A stretch of 23,388 nt of DNA from Aliterella sp. RAGGC_92 (GCA_030826005.1 JAPJOW010000042.1:1-23388); one strand, 5' to 3'; numbered from the stretch's first letter, positions 1-7,538 are shown. Numbers and translations are program-made. Notes: generated from the sequence alone by a model not told the origin.

Positions 1-3
1 GAT

Positions 4-147
4 GGGGAGAGGGGGAGAATTGGTGTTTTCTCCTTGTCCCCTTGTCTTTTAACTGTTTTTAAGGCACTACTAGCACGGTACGGAGAGGGGGAGGATTACT
101 TGTTTTCCCCTTGTCCCCTTGTCTCTTTAAGGCACTACTAGAACCGG
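4..147. repeat. Imperfect direct repeat, two copies, at the 3' end of the usp gene
   Basis: Two related copies lie side by side, at about 4-80 and 81-147. Each begins with GGAGAGGGGGAG (5-16 and 82-93), continues with an identical 16-mer CCTTGTCCCCTTGTCT (32-47 and 109-124) and ends with an identical TTTAAGGCACTACTAG (58-73 and 126-141). The first copy carries about 9 extra bases before the last block. The right-hand block of the second copy is the stop codon and last codons of the neighbouring stress-protein gene, so the first copy holds a remnant of that gene end. The CCTTGTC units resemble the short G-rich/C-rich tandem spacers common in cyanobacterial intergenic DNA. A tandem duplication is inferred; the repeats themselves are directly visible. 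Confidence 0.75.
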
Positions 148-531
148 ACAAGGAGAAAGATTAATCACGCGATTTGTTACGCTTTCAGAAACGCCATCTT
201 CAGTCAATCCTAGCCCGCGACAACCCATTACAATTAAGTTTGCCCCCACTTCGTCGGCGACATCGCAAATTGTAAAAGCTGGTAGCCCTTCTTTTTCTAA
301 AACCTCCGCCTCTATCCCCTGCTGGCTAAACAAAGCTTGAGCATCCTGCAACAACTGCGCTACAGCTTCGGGAGAAGACATGACTTCGCCCGCCCCTTCA
401 ACGCTTGGAGATTCGACTACAGATAGCAGCACCAAACGACTACCATACTGCTGAACGACATTAACAACAACTTCCGCCGCTTCTTGAGTTTCTCGGCTGC
501 GATCGATAGGAAATAAAACAGTCTTAAACAT
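127..531 (-). CDS. Universal stress protein (UspA-like) family
   Basis: This encodes 134 residues with the single-domain Usp (Rossmann-like) pattern: an N-terminal FKTVLFPIDRS strand, a middle ANLIVMGCRGLG segment and a C-terminal CPVLVVP strand. Small Usp proteins are cytoplasmic, usually dimeric, and many bind ATP. The ATP motif G-2x-G-9x-G(S/T) is only partly kept: GCRG is present, but the later Gly-Ser is Glu-Ser, so nucleotide binding is uncertain. The ATG at 531 was chosen because it begins directly at the conserved first strand; an in-frame start at 555 would add eight residues with no family support. The gene is divergent from pgk, with about 90 bp of shared promoter space. Its stop codon lies inside a duplicated block. 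The family call is firm; the specific role is unknown. Confidence 0.9.
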   Translation of the reverse strand: MFKTVLFPIDRSRETQEAAEVVVNVVQQYGSRLVLLSVVESPSVEGAGEVMSSPEAVAQLLQDAQALFSQQGIEAEVLEKEGLPAFTICDVADEVGANLIVMGCRGLGLTEDGVSESVTNRVINLSPCPVLVVP

Positions 532-622
532 CAGTAGATACCTACGATACCTCACTCCGGTAAAATGTGGACGGTGCTAAACATTTGAATACCGATACAA
601 ACGCCGTTAGGAGATTAACCCC

Positions 623-1825
623 GTGTCCAAAAAAACTTTAGCAAATTTGTCATCTGCCGATTTATCTGGCAAACGCGCCCTTGTCCGAGTAGATTTTAAC
701 GTGCCTTTAGATGACCAAGGCAACATTACTGATGATACTCGGATTCGAGCCGCCCTACCGACGATTCAGGATTTAATGCAGAAGGGCGCTAAAACAATTT
801 TAGCAAGTCACTTCGGTCGTCCCAAAGGTGTAACGGATAAATTGCGCTTGACTCCTGTAGCTAAACGTTTATCTGAATTACTCGGTACTGAAGTAATTAA
901 ATGCGATGACTGTATCGGCGAAGAAGTTACAACCAAAGTTGCAGCAATGCAAAATGGTCAAGTTTTATTGCTAGAAAACGTCCGCTTCCACCCCGAAGAA
1001 GAAAAAAACGATCCCGAATTTGCTAAACAATTAGCAGCAAATGCTGATGTGTATGTAAATGACGCTTTTGGGACAGCACACCGCGCCCATGCTTCCACTG
1101 AAGGCGTAACTCACTACCTGAGTCCTTCTGTTGCTGGCTACTTGATCGAAAAAGAGTTGCAGTACTTGCAAAACGCGATTGAGAATCCTCAGCGTCCTCT
1201 AGCGGCAATTATTGGCGGTTCTAAAGTTTCTAGTAAAATTGGCGTAATTGAAACCTTAATTGATAAGTGTGACAAATTGCTCCTCGGTGGAGGAATGATT
1301 TTTACCTTTTACAAGGCGCGGGGAATCAGTGTCGGTAAGTCTTTGGTAGAAGAAGATAAGTTAGAACTAGCAAAATCTTTAGAAGCCAAAGCAAAAGAGC
1401 GCGGCGTGGCTTTACTATTACCCACAGATGTAGTTGTCGCCGATAAATTTGCTGCCGATGCGAATGCTCAAACAGTTAGCATTGACAATATTCCCGATGA
1501 TGGCATGGGTTTAGATATTGGGCCGGACTCAGTTAAAACATTTCAAGAGGCTTTAGCAGATTGCCAAAGCGTGATTTGGAATGGCCCGATGGGCGTATTT
1601 GAGTTTGATAAATTCGCTAAAGGTACAGAAGCGATCGCCTATTCTTTAGCCGATCTTACCAAAAAGGGCGCGGCGACTATTATTGGTGGTGGTGACTCGG
1701 TAGCGGCGGTAGAAAAAGTAGGTCTTGCTGACCAAATGAGCCATATTTCTACTGGTGGCGGTGCTAGTTTAGAGTTGCTAGAAGGTAAAGAACTTCCTGG
1801 TATTGCTGCTTTAGATGATGCTTAA
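623..1825 (+). CDS. pgk: Phosphoglycerate kinase
   Basis: PGK interconverts 3-phosphoglycerate plus ATP and 1,3-bisphosphoglycerate plus ADP, serving both the Calvin-Benson cycle and glycolysis in the cytoplasm. The 400-residue length is normal. The N-terminal domain has RVDFNVPLD (residues 22-30), SHFGRPKG, ENVRFHPEE and NDAFGTAHRAHAS, which form the 3-PGA site. The C-terminal domain has GGSKVSSKIGV, the nucleotide-site NGPMGVFE and the GGGDS loop near the end. The start is a GTG at 623, supported by AGGAG at 609-613 nine bases upstream and by the family-typical beginning SKKTLANL. No damage is visible. A long hairpin follows the stop codon, so the gene is probably its own transcription unit. 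Confidence 0.98.
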   Translation: MSKKTLANLSSADLSGKRALVRVDFNVPLDDQGNITDDTRIRAALPTIQDLMQKGAKTILASHFGRPKGVTDKLRLTPVAKRLSELLGTEVIKCDDCIGEEVTTKVAAMQNGQVLLLENVRFHPEEEKNDPEFAKQLAANADVYVNDAFGTAHRAHASTEGVTHYLSPSVAGYLIEKELQYLQNAIENPQRPLAAIIGGSKVSSKIGVIETLIDKCDKLLLGGGMIFTFYKARGISVGKSLVEEDKLELAKSLEAKAKERGVALLLPTDVVVADKFAADANAQTVSIDNIPDDGMGLDIGPDSVKTFQEALADCQSVIWNGPMGVFEFDKFAKGTEAIAYSLADLTKKGAATIIGGGDSVAAVEKVGLADQMSHISTGGGASLELLEGKELPGIAALDDA

Positions 1826-1834
1826 GGTTGAATA

Positions 1835-1867
1835 ATTGGTAGTTGTAGCTTTGCTACAACTACCAAT
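1835..1867 (+). terminator. Long perfect hairpin after pgk
   Basis: ATTGGTAGTTGTAGC (1835-1849) pairs perfectly with its complement at 1853-1867, leaving a three-base TTT loop. It begins ten bases after the pgk stop. There is no T-run after the stem, so it is not a classical Rho-independent terminator; it may act as a 3' stabiliser or as a factor-assisted terminator. The structure is certain; the role is inferred. Confidence 0.6.
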
Positions 1868-1890
1868 AAAGCGAATGTACCTTTGGATAG

Positions 1891-1968
1891 TAGGCGTGGG
1901 TAGCACTTGTTGCGTAGTTTGAATTTAATAACTGGGTTCTAAGTGCTTACACGCACTAATTACGCCTA
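1891..1968 (+). promoter_or_regulatory. Nested inverted repeats in the leader of the small exported protein
   Basis: Two perfect 7-bp inverted repeats are nested. The outer pair is TAGGCGT (1891-1897) with ACGCCTA (1962-1968). The inner pair is AGCACTT (1902-1908) with AAGTGCT (1941-1947). The loop between the inner arms is about 32 bases and AT-rich. The structure ends 31 bases before the ATG at 2000. It could be a structured 5' leader or a pair of operator half-sites. No known riboswitch class was recognised. Confidence 0.35.
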
Positions 1969-1999
1969 ATAAATTGAGTAAAACAAGGAGTAGTCTTTT

Positions 2000-2323
2000 A
2001 TGCAGCAACTTTTAACAACTTTTTTACGGAAACTTCTCGTAATTTTGCTAGTTGGTTTTGTTAGTTTTTCTAGCTTTGCTGTAAGCAGTCAGCCAAGTTT
2101 TGCCGCAACGCCCACAACTTCTTCTCAGGAAAACTTAGATAGTCAATCGGTAAGCGATCGCGAACAAGCTTATGAAGAACAATTAGAAGCGGAGAAAGAT
2201 CCAGATAAAGTTTTTGCGGAAAACTTAAAAGAGTACAGAAAAGAAAATCCTGGCGAAAACATCATCGAAAAAGCTGTAGAGGGTGTAGAAAAAGTAACGG
2301 ATAAAGTTACTGGTAAAAAATAG
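2000..2323 (+). CDS. Small exported protein, possibly of the cyanobacterial low-temperature-induced type
   Basis: This encodes 107 residues. Residues 1-36 form a clear signal peptide: Arg/Lys at 10-11, a hydrophobic core LLVILLVGFVSFSSFAV, and a likely cleavage after SFA in QPSFAATP. The mature part of about 70 residues is highly charged (Glu, Lys, Asp), with a stretch resembling EYRKENPGENIIEKAVEGVE and a Lys-rich end; it probably forms an amphipathic helix. The general look (short, exported, acidic/basic helix with a KENPGE-like segment) recalls cyanobacterial proteins labelled low-temperature-induced, but this is from memory and weak. The start is well supported by AAGGAG at 1985-1990, nine bases before the ATG. 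A palindromic terminator follows. The role in the periplasm or thylakoid lumen is unknown. Confidence 0.8.
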   Translation: MQQLLTTFLRKLLVILLVGFVSFSSFAVSSQPSFAATPTTSSQENLDSQSVSDREQAYEEQLEAEKDPDKVFAENLKEYRKENPGENIIEKAVEGVEKVTDKVTGKK

Positions 2324-2340
2324 TTATTTCCTTGCCATCT

Positions 2341-2369
2341 AGAGACGTTGATCAACGTCTCTAATTTTT
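2341..2369 (+). terminator. Palindromic Rho-independent-like terminator
   Basis: AGAGACGTTGA (2341-2351) is followed directly by its exact complement TCAACGTCTCT (2352-2362), then AA and a run of five T (2365-2369). It lies 18 bases after the stop of the exported-protein gene and ends four bases before the DUF4385 start codon. The same arm sequence, AGAGACGTT/AACGTCTCT, recurs at 9284-9308, so it belongs to a dispersed family of terminator-like palindromes. Confidence 0.75.
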
Positions 2370-2373
2370 ATAA

Positions 2374-2871
2374 ATGCTACCTTTTGATTATTCTCTAGAT
2401 TTTAAGACTATTAATTTTCGCGATCGCCCGGAGCTTTACCGAGTTGGTAAAGGCGAACAGGGCGTACTTTTAGTTGAACCTTACAAGTCAGAAATTCTCC
2501 CTTATTGGCGATTTAAAAATCCCGAAATTGCCAAGCAATCGAGCGAAAAAATCTATGAACTGTTTTTAGAATATCTCGCTAAAGATGATTTTGTGGGTGC
2601 GGATATGGCGCGGAAATTTATTCAAATGGGTTATACGCGATCGCGCAGGTATGCAAATCATAAAAGCGGCAGAAAATACAAGCAAAATCCTCAAAAAGAA
2701 GTCACGAAAGCCGCAGTCAGGGCAGCAAGACAAGAGATTTTACCTAATGAAGTAGATCCAATTAAAGCAGAATCGGCGGCAATATTTAAAGTTAAGTGGA
2801 TGGAAGCAAAAACAAATCCTAAATACCTCCAGTTACTCGCCAAACACAAGCAAATGTACGAAAAAGAATAA
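2374..2871 (+). CDS. DUF4385 family protein
   Basis: This encodes 165 residues, soluble, with no signal peptide or membrane segment. The opening FDYSLDFKTINFRDRPELYRVG, followed by GVLLVEPYKSEILPYWRFK and the basic stretch around residues 89-106 (YTRSRRYANHKSG), match my memory of DUF4385, a family in cyanobacteria, other bacteria and some phages with no known function. The predicted protein is helical and basic in its C-terminal half, which might suit nucleic-acid binding, but no catalytic motif is visible. The ATG lies only four bases after the T-run of an upstream terminator and has no Shine-Dalgarno match. Expression must therefore come by read-through or from a promoter inside the upstream gene. 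The next gene starts 36 bases downstream. Confidence 0.82.
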   Translation: MLPFDYSLDFKTINFRDRPELYRVGKGEQGVLLVEPYKSEILPYWRFKNPEIAKQSSEKIYELFLEYLAKDDFVGADMARKFIQMGYTRSRRYANHKSGRKYKQNPQKEVTKAAVRAARQEILPNEVDPIKAESAAIFKVKWMEAKTNPKYLQLLAKHKQMYEKE

Positions 2872-2906
2872 GTTAAAGTAAAAATATTTACATTTGGATT
2901 GTAGTT

Positions 2907-3332
2907 GTGGATTCAAATTGGTTTTTGTGGCTGCATCCTGTAAGTGGAATAGTAGTTGTAGGTTTAGCAATAGTTGCAGCAACTTACGGGTGGCGCTACC
3001 GCAACGCTAGGCTAGGTAAAAGTGGGCTGGATGTCATGCAAACTTTCCATCTACAGAAAGTCCACAAATATCTAGGGATCGGCTTACTTTCGCTAACTAC
3101 AATCGTGTGGCTGATAGAAGCATTTACTTTCAAATTAGTTACAGGTGTTACTCATAGCTTAAGTGCGATCGCACTTGTAGTTTTACTCACGACTAGCGCC
3201 ACAATTATTTTACGCTTCCGCCGCCGCCGTTGGGCAACCCCCGTTCACCTAACTTTAAATGTTTCAATTATTGGGTTACTACTGGTGCAACTATTCTCAG
3301 GATTGAGACTGATTAATTATTGGCATAGTTGA
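2907..3332 (+). CDS. Four-helix membrane protein, possibly DUF4079 / cytochrome b561-like
   Basis: This encodes 141 residues with four predicted transmembrane helices, at about 11-29, 54-74, 80-102 and 113-133. Histidines H10 (in LHP), H48, H53 (in FHLQKVHKYLG), H83 and H114 lie near or within the helices. This arrangement and the LHP and HKYLG elements resemble DUF4079, a cyanobacterial family related to b561-type haem membrane proteins; the assignment is from memory and moderate. A role in membrane electron transfer would be inference. The start is a GTG at 2907 with no clear ribosome binding site, but it sits at the beginning of the conserved region. The gene converges on ictB with only 10 bp between the two stops. 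Confidence 0.75.
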   Translation: MDSNWFLWLHPVSGIVVVGLAIVAATYGWRYRNARLGKSGLDVMQTFHLQKVHKYLGIGLLSLTTIVWLIEAFTFKLVTGVTHSLSAIALVVLLTTSATIILRFRRRRWATPVHLTLNVSIIGLLLVQLFSGLRLINYWHS

Positions 3333-3342
3333 TTAAATTTAT

Positions 3343-4752
3343 CTAAGAGCTAAGTCTTTCACTCAATAAATTAGATTCGTTAAGCGATCGCCCAGGCGTG
3401 GAAGGATAAAAACTAGCAATTAACGCCACAGTTAACCACCAAACTGTATTAATTTCTGGGCGATACCAAACCGTATCTACAGCGCCATGAGTCAGCATCC
3501 CGAAAATAATTGCGATCGCCCCAACTAACCAAAAGCCTTCACGATTTCTAGTTTGGCGCAGCCGCGTTAGTTGCACCCACCCTTGATTTAAAGTAACTAC
3601 TAATAACCATAAAAAACAAGCCAAACCAACAAAACCCGTTTCTACAGCAATTTCTAGCAATACCGAGTAAGCACTCAAAGCCGTAAACCGGGGACGCTGG
3701 TAGAGAGGATAGATTTTATTAAAAGCATTGTTACCAGGGCCTATACCTAAAATTGGGCGATCGCGAATCATCTCAATTACCGCCGCCCATACATTTTGGC
3801 GGAAATTATTGCTACTATCGCCTCTACCCGCAAAAATTGTTAAAACGCGATCGCGCAAGGATTCGCTTAAAACTACGGCGGCTAACAACAATACTGCCAA
3901 ACTACCAATAAAAATCGGTATCCCCCATTTGCGCCAAAAGCGCGGTAAATACTCCGCCCACCAATAACGTAGCAAAATTACTACCGCTACAATCGCAACT
4001 ACTGTGGCAATCCAACCGCCACGACTACCAGTAAAAGCTAAACACGCCGCATTAACCAAAAACATAGTTATAGCCAAAGCTTTCGCCGTTTTCCTTTGCC
4101 AAGCAAATACCGCAACTAAACTTAAAATCAATGCAGGTAATAAGTAGCCAGCAAGTAAATTAGGATTGCCTAAGTAACTATAAACCCGCGTTGCTGTCGC
4201 TTGAGTTGAAGTCGGATCGTTCCAAGTTGCTAGGGGTTCTACTTTATCAAACCATTGTTGTACTCCGTACACGCTTACAATTAAAGCAGCATGGAGGTAC
4301 ACGCCAATTATTATCGAACGCAGCCGAGGCTGTCGCATTACCCGCGCTGCTAAAACAAATAGTAATAAATAAGAAGTGAGCTTCATCAAACCCGCCAAAG
4401 CATCAGCTTTAACGGGAGATAAAGCCGTTGCTACCGTAGCAATTGCCCAATATAGCAATACTAACCAGTGAATCGGTGTAGCTTTGGTTTTGGCATCGTC
4501 TGCTACCGTTAGGAGTATCCAAAAACTAGCACAGGCAAACAGCAATACTTTTACTAGATCGTTAGAGACAAAAGGTGCAAGTCCAAATATCAAACTAACT
4601 AATAATGCCCCCAAGGGTTCAGACCATTGCATCAACCAGCTACTTTGTCTCCAGTTGCGTAGTAGTCCAACAAGACGATGCAAGTAGCTGGCATTTTGCC
4701 ACTTTTGTAGTTGCAAGTTGCCTAGAGTAAACTGTTGCCAAATTAAATTCAT
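3343..4752 (-). CDS. ictB: IctB family membrane protein (O-antigen ligase/polymerase-like)
   Basis: This encodes 469 residues with 10 or more hydrophobic helices and a cytoplasmic-looking N-terminus rich in Gln, Trp and Arg. It matches IctB: the SEPLGALLVSLIFGLAPFVSND beginning, the FTGSRGGW element, and the periplasmic GIGPGNNAFNKIYPLYQRPRF loop typical of Wzy_C/O-antigen-ligase proteins. IctB was first described as a possible bicarbonate transporter from its inorganic-carbon accumulation phenotype; that role is disputed, and the fold belongs to the glycan ligase/polymerase superfamily. Length is close to the usual 465-470. The ATG at 4752 has no Shine-Dalgarno sequence. It converges on the four-helix membrane protein and lies 124 bp downstream of the GAF kinase-like gene, with no terminator seen between them. 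Confidence 0.93.
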   Translation of the reverse strand: MNLIWQQFTLGNLQLQKWQNASYLHRLVGLLRNWRQSSWLMQWSEPLGALLVSLIFGLAPFVSNDLVKVLLFACASFWILLTVADDAKTKATPIHWLVLLYWAIATVATALSPVKADALAGLMKLTSYLLLFVLAARVMRQPRLRSIIIGVYLHAALIVSVYGVQQWFDKVEPLATWNDPTSTQATATRVYSYLGNPNLLAGYLLPALILSLVAVFAWQRKTAKALAITMFLVNAACLAFTGSRGGWIATVVAIVAVVILLRYWWAEYLPRFWRKWGIPIFIGSLAVLLLAAVVLSESLRDRVLTIFAGRGDSSNNFRQNVWAAVIEMIRDRPILGIGPGNNAFNKIYPLYQRPRFTALSAYSVLLEIAVETGFVGLACFLWLLVVTLNQGWVQLTRLRQTRNREGFWLVGAIAIIFGMLTHGAVDTVWYRPEINTVWWLTVALIASFYPSTPGRSLNESNLLSERLSS

Positions 4753-4876
4753 AAATAAGAAAAGCTCAGACTAACCCAATGGATCGGTGTATTTAATTTA
4801 CGCTAAATCCGGCGTTGGCTTCAAAGCTATTGAGACAGTGCTGAAGTTTATTATCCTCAAAAATAAGAATTAGTAG

Positions 4877-6514
4877 CTAGGAATTATGATTTGGTTCTTT
4901 CAAGTTGGGCAAACTCAGTAGATAGCGATAGCCAGCATCCGGTGTCAATTCAATAGATATCTCCCCACCATGCAACTGCGCCAAATAATAGCTTAGAGAC
5001 AGCCGCAGTTCGCTAAGAGAAAGTAATTGCTTGGCGATCTGACTATCATTTTGGGCTATAAATTCTGAATTTAGACTATCCCCATTTGCCAATTTAGCGC
5101 GATCGCCCTCAGTCGTTAGTGCTAAATCTTCATATTGTGGCGCTAATAAGTGTGGGCTTGAATGAGCGATCGCGGGATCGTCGTCGGTTGCTGGAAGTGG
5201 AGAATTTTTATTTACAGGCAATCGGGCCAGAATAGGTTCAACATCGATTAAACCATCTCCTAGCCAGGGATGGGAAACGGAAACAGCAACTTTTTTACTA
5301 TCGGTAGAGCTAAATACATGGACGCGAATAATGCTCCCGGTAGTCGCCGATTGAATAACGCTAAACAGCAAGTGATACAGTAAGTGACGAATTTTTTCTT
5401 TATCTAGAACCCAAGCGCGAGTGCGATCGCGTTCTACAGATACGCGAATTTGTTGTTCCCGTCGTTTTGCTCCGTCTTCTAAGCTATGAGCGACTTGCTG
5501 ACAGAGCATTTCAATATCTACTGTTGCCAGATCCAGGTCTTCAATTTTATTAGCGATCGTGCCAAGTTCGGAAATTTCATTAACTAGCGATAATAAGTAC
5601 CTACCGCTTTTTTGAATAATCTCTAGATATTCTTTTTGTTTGCTCATGAGCGGCCCGTAAATTTCCCGACTCAAGACCGTCGCCATACCTAGTATTGATG
5701 TTAGCGGGGTGCGGAGTTCTTGGATTAGCTGCTCTAAAAGTTCGAGTTTGACATTAAGCGTTTCTGTGACAAAATCTCCTGGAAAAACCAGGTTTTTTTG
5801 AGGAGTAGACAGAAAATTTTTCTGTGATTGGGCGTTGGCTTTTACTTTATCTAAAATTGATTGTGCAAGTATATTTTGACCCGGCGGCAGGATGATAGAT
5901 TCAGAGGATGAATTAGTATGATGGTGGCTTAGAGTTTCTTCACTAGACTTGGTATTGAGCAACCATTGACGCTCAAACTCGCTCATACTCCAACGGGCAA
6001 TAATTTCTAAGCTTTGGATATCTTTATGGGTGAAGACTCGCGGTGACTGCTCCATAATTTCGATCGCACCCAAGCAGTTGCCCTGAGTATCGATTAATGG
6101 TACTCCCAAGTAAGCGCGAATGCCGTACTGCTGTACTAAAATCTTTTGGACAAAATCTGGAGCTAATAGCGTATCGTCGAGCGCCAAAACTTGATGGCAT
6201 TCTACTACATAGTTGCAAAACGATTCTTCTCTTACTAGCTGGCGCTCTTGAGCAATTTTGTTCATCAATCCCAACCGCGATAACCCTACGGCGGACTTGA
6301 ATAAGTGGCGGCGACGATCTAAAAATCCCAATATACAAATTGGCGCATCTAATAATTCCGCCGCCGTTTGAGTTGCTTCTTCAAAAACTGGGATAGTTTG
6401 TGCTTGCAGCAAGCCAAACTCTGACAAAGCTTTAAGTCTTTGTTCTTCTTGCTCCCCCATCGCACTTCCCGAATTGACTAATCGACCAACTAGCCTTTTT
6501 CCAGGTTCTACCAT
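4877..6514 (-). CDS. GAF-domain sensor histidine-kinase-like protein (probable pseudokinase)
   Basis: This encodes 545 residues with no membrane segment. Order: a short N-terminal helix (EEQRLKALSEFGLL), a GAF domain at about 45-185 (ending YLGVPLIDTQGNCLGAIEIME and a following helix), a linker rich in Ser, Gln and Asn at 190-245, a HisKA-like dimerisation helix at about 250-330, and an ATPase-like region to the end. The H-box reads IQELRTPLTSIL, so the normal phospho-accepting His is Gln265 (codon CAA at 5722-5720). The N-box is LLYHLLFSVIQSA, without the usual Asn. A DxGxG box is replaced by HPWLGDG, and about 95 low-complexity residues interrupt the ATP lid. The C-terminal YYLAQLHGGEISIE segment is conserved. 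The start is the ATG at 6514, with AGGA seven bases upstream, preferred over a GTG one codon earlier. It is probably a non-catalytic signalling partner. Confidence 0.9.
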   Translation of the reverse strand: MVEPGKRLVGRLVNSGSAMGEQEEQRLKALSEFGLLQAQTIPVFEEATQTAAELLDAPICILGFLDRRRHLFKSAVGLSRLGLMNKIAQERQLVREESFCNYVVECHQVLALDDTLLAPDFVQKILVQQYGIRAYLGVPLIDTQGNCLGAIEIMEQSPRVFTHKDIQSLEIIARWSMSEFERQWLLNTKSSEETLSHHHTNSSSESIILPPGQNILAQSILDKVKANAQSQKNFLSTPQKNLVFPGDFVTETLNVKLELLEQLIQELRTPLTSILGMATVLSREIYGPLMSKQKEYLEIIQKSGRYLLSLVNEISELGTIANKIEDLDLATVDIEMLCQQVAHSLEDGAKRREQQIRVSVERDRTRAWVLDKEKIRHLLYHLLFSVIQSATTGSIIRVHVFSSTDSKKVAVSVSHPWLGDGLIDVEPILARLPVNKNSPLPATDDDPAIAHSSPHLLAPQYEDLALTTEGDRAKLANGDSLNSEFIAQNDSQIAKQLLSLSELRLSLSYYLAQLHGGEISIELTPDAGYRYLLSLPNLKEPNHNS

Positions 6515-6800
6515 CACTTATTCCTACCTTGACACGTGCCAAACAATGTGTATTCGATCTAGACTCATCTTTGCAGCCAATCTATTGTTCTTAAGATTCC
6601 CTAAATTGAATCAAGATGAACATTGTTCGTATAAATTATTCAATAATTGTCGAGCTAGACTTGAATTTTTTTGGCTATTTGCGAGTTCAAAGCGAGGAAA
6701 AGCTTTATATATCTTGATTTTGGCAGCCAAACAGCTTAATTAAAGCTACTGAGTAAAAAATTGTACTCGGCTGATAGATTGTAATTTTTTTACGCAAAGT

Positions 6801-7538
6801 TTAATTGTCTTTACTTGCTTGACGCTCCCAAGCCCGATGAGATAGCAACGCAGAAATTGTCCTCACACCGCGCAGTTGATTAGATAAAGGTAAATGACCT
6901 TTGGGAGCAGTAAGATTCCAGGTAAATTCATCTGGGTAACGAGTCCAGTTATTGCCATTTTTCCAGCCAATTTGTACCCATAGTTTTTCCCAGTTTTTAC
7001 CAACCGACAGCCAAAGCTCGCGCTGGACGGAAAAACCAAACTTACCTTCAGAAAAAACCAGCCACAAAGTATTAATAGTCTGCAAATCAACAATCGGGAA
7101 ATTATCAACTTCTGTAAAATACAGCCATTTTCTTTGGATAGCGGCAACTCCTGCTAGTTGACACAGCAAACGCAAAGTTAGGCTGTCCGCAGCTTGAAAG
7201 TCTTGATTTACGAGCAATTTTTGCAGTTGAGTATAGTCAATATTGCGCTCAGATTTAAGCGGGACAATACCATCAGGAAAATTAGCTTGGAGAAATTCTT
7301 TTGCTAGTTGAGAGTCGCTTTGACTGAGAATTTGGTAAGCTGTGCCATCAACGAAGGTAGGAAAATGGGTTTGGCGTTGCTGCAAAAACTCCATCAAGGC
7401 TTTTTCGCCATCATTGCCAAAATTAGCTAGTTGGAGGATTGCTTGCTGCTGTAATTTTTCTGAACCAGTAGTTAACTGCAAGCAAAGAGCAGAAAAAACG
7501 TCGCTTTGTTGATGGGAAGCGGTGGGAGAATTAGTCAT
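6801..7538 (-). CDS. gun4: GUN4 tetrapyrrole-binding regulator of Mg-chelatase
   Basis: This encodes 245 residues. GUN4 binds protoporphyrin IX and Mg-protoporphyrin and stimulates Mg-chelatase (ChlH), controlling flux into chlorophyll. The protein has the usual cyanobacterial two-part architecture: an N-terminal helical repeat-like domain (about 10-90, with LQQQAILQLANFGNDGEKAL) and the GUN4 core (about 100-240). Core landmarks are DYTQLQKLL, AADSLTLRLLCQLAG, DLQTINTLWLVFSEGKFGFSVQ, the EKLWVQIGWK strand and the loop GHLPLSNQLRG. No key segment is missing. The ATG at 7538 is preceded by a weak AAAGAG. The gene is divergent from icd across 299 bp and lies 286 bp upstream of the GAF kinase-like gene. 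That 286-bp gap holds no recognisable gene or strong terminator. Confidence 0.96.
   Translation of the reverse strand: MTNSPTASHQQSDVFSALCLQLTTGSEKLQQQAILQLANFGNDGEKALMEFLQQRQTHFPTFVDGTAYQILSQSDSQLAKEFLQANFPDGIVPLKSERNIDYTQLQKLLVNQDFQAADSLTLRLLCQLAGVAAIQRKWLYFTEVDNFPIVDLQTINTLWLVFSEGKFGFSVQRELWLSVGKNWEKLWVQIGWKNGNNWTRYPDEFTWNLTAPKGHLPLSNQLRGVRTISALLSHRAWERQASKDN

Noticed and set aside
1023..1208. Minus-strand frame inside pgk; similar antisense frames exist inside ictB, icd, psb32, both dihydroorotases and ctaA.
   Set aside because: All lie within strongly supported genes, lack ribosome binding sites and show no family features.
1872..1917. Very short ATG frame of 14 codons in the leader of the exported protein.
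   Set aside because: No Shine-Dalgarno sequence and no composition that suggests an attenuator peptide.
6474..6743. Plus-strand 89-codon frame overlapping the start of the GAF kinase-like gene, with a 65-codon part in the intergenic gap.
   Set aside because: No ribosome binding site, no recognisable domain and antisense overlap with a well-supported gene; the composition looks like translated AT-rich spacer.
6741..6765. Possible terminator hairpin GAGTA/TACTC downstream of gun4.
   Set aside because: The stem is only five base pairs and the T-run falls in the loop, so it is too weak to call.
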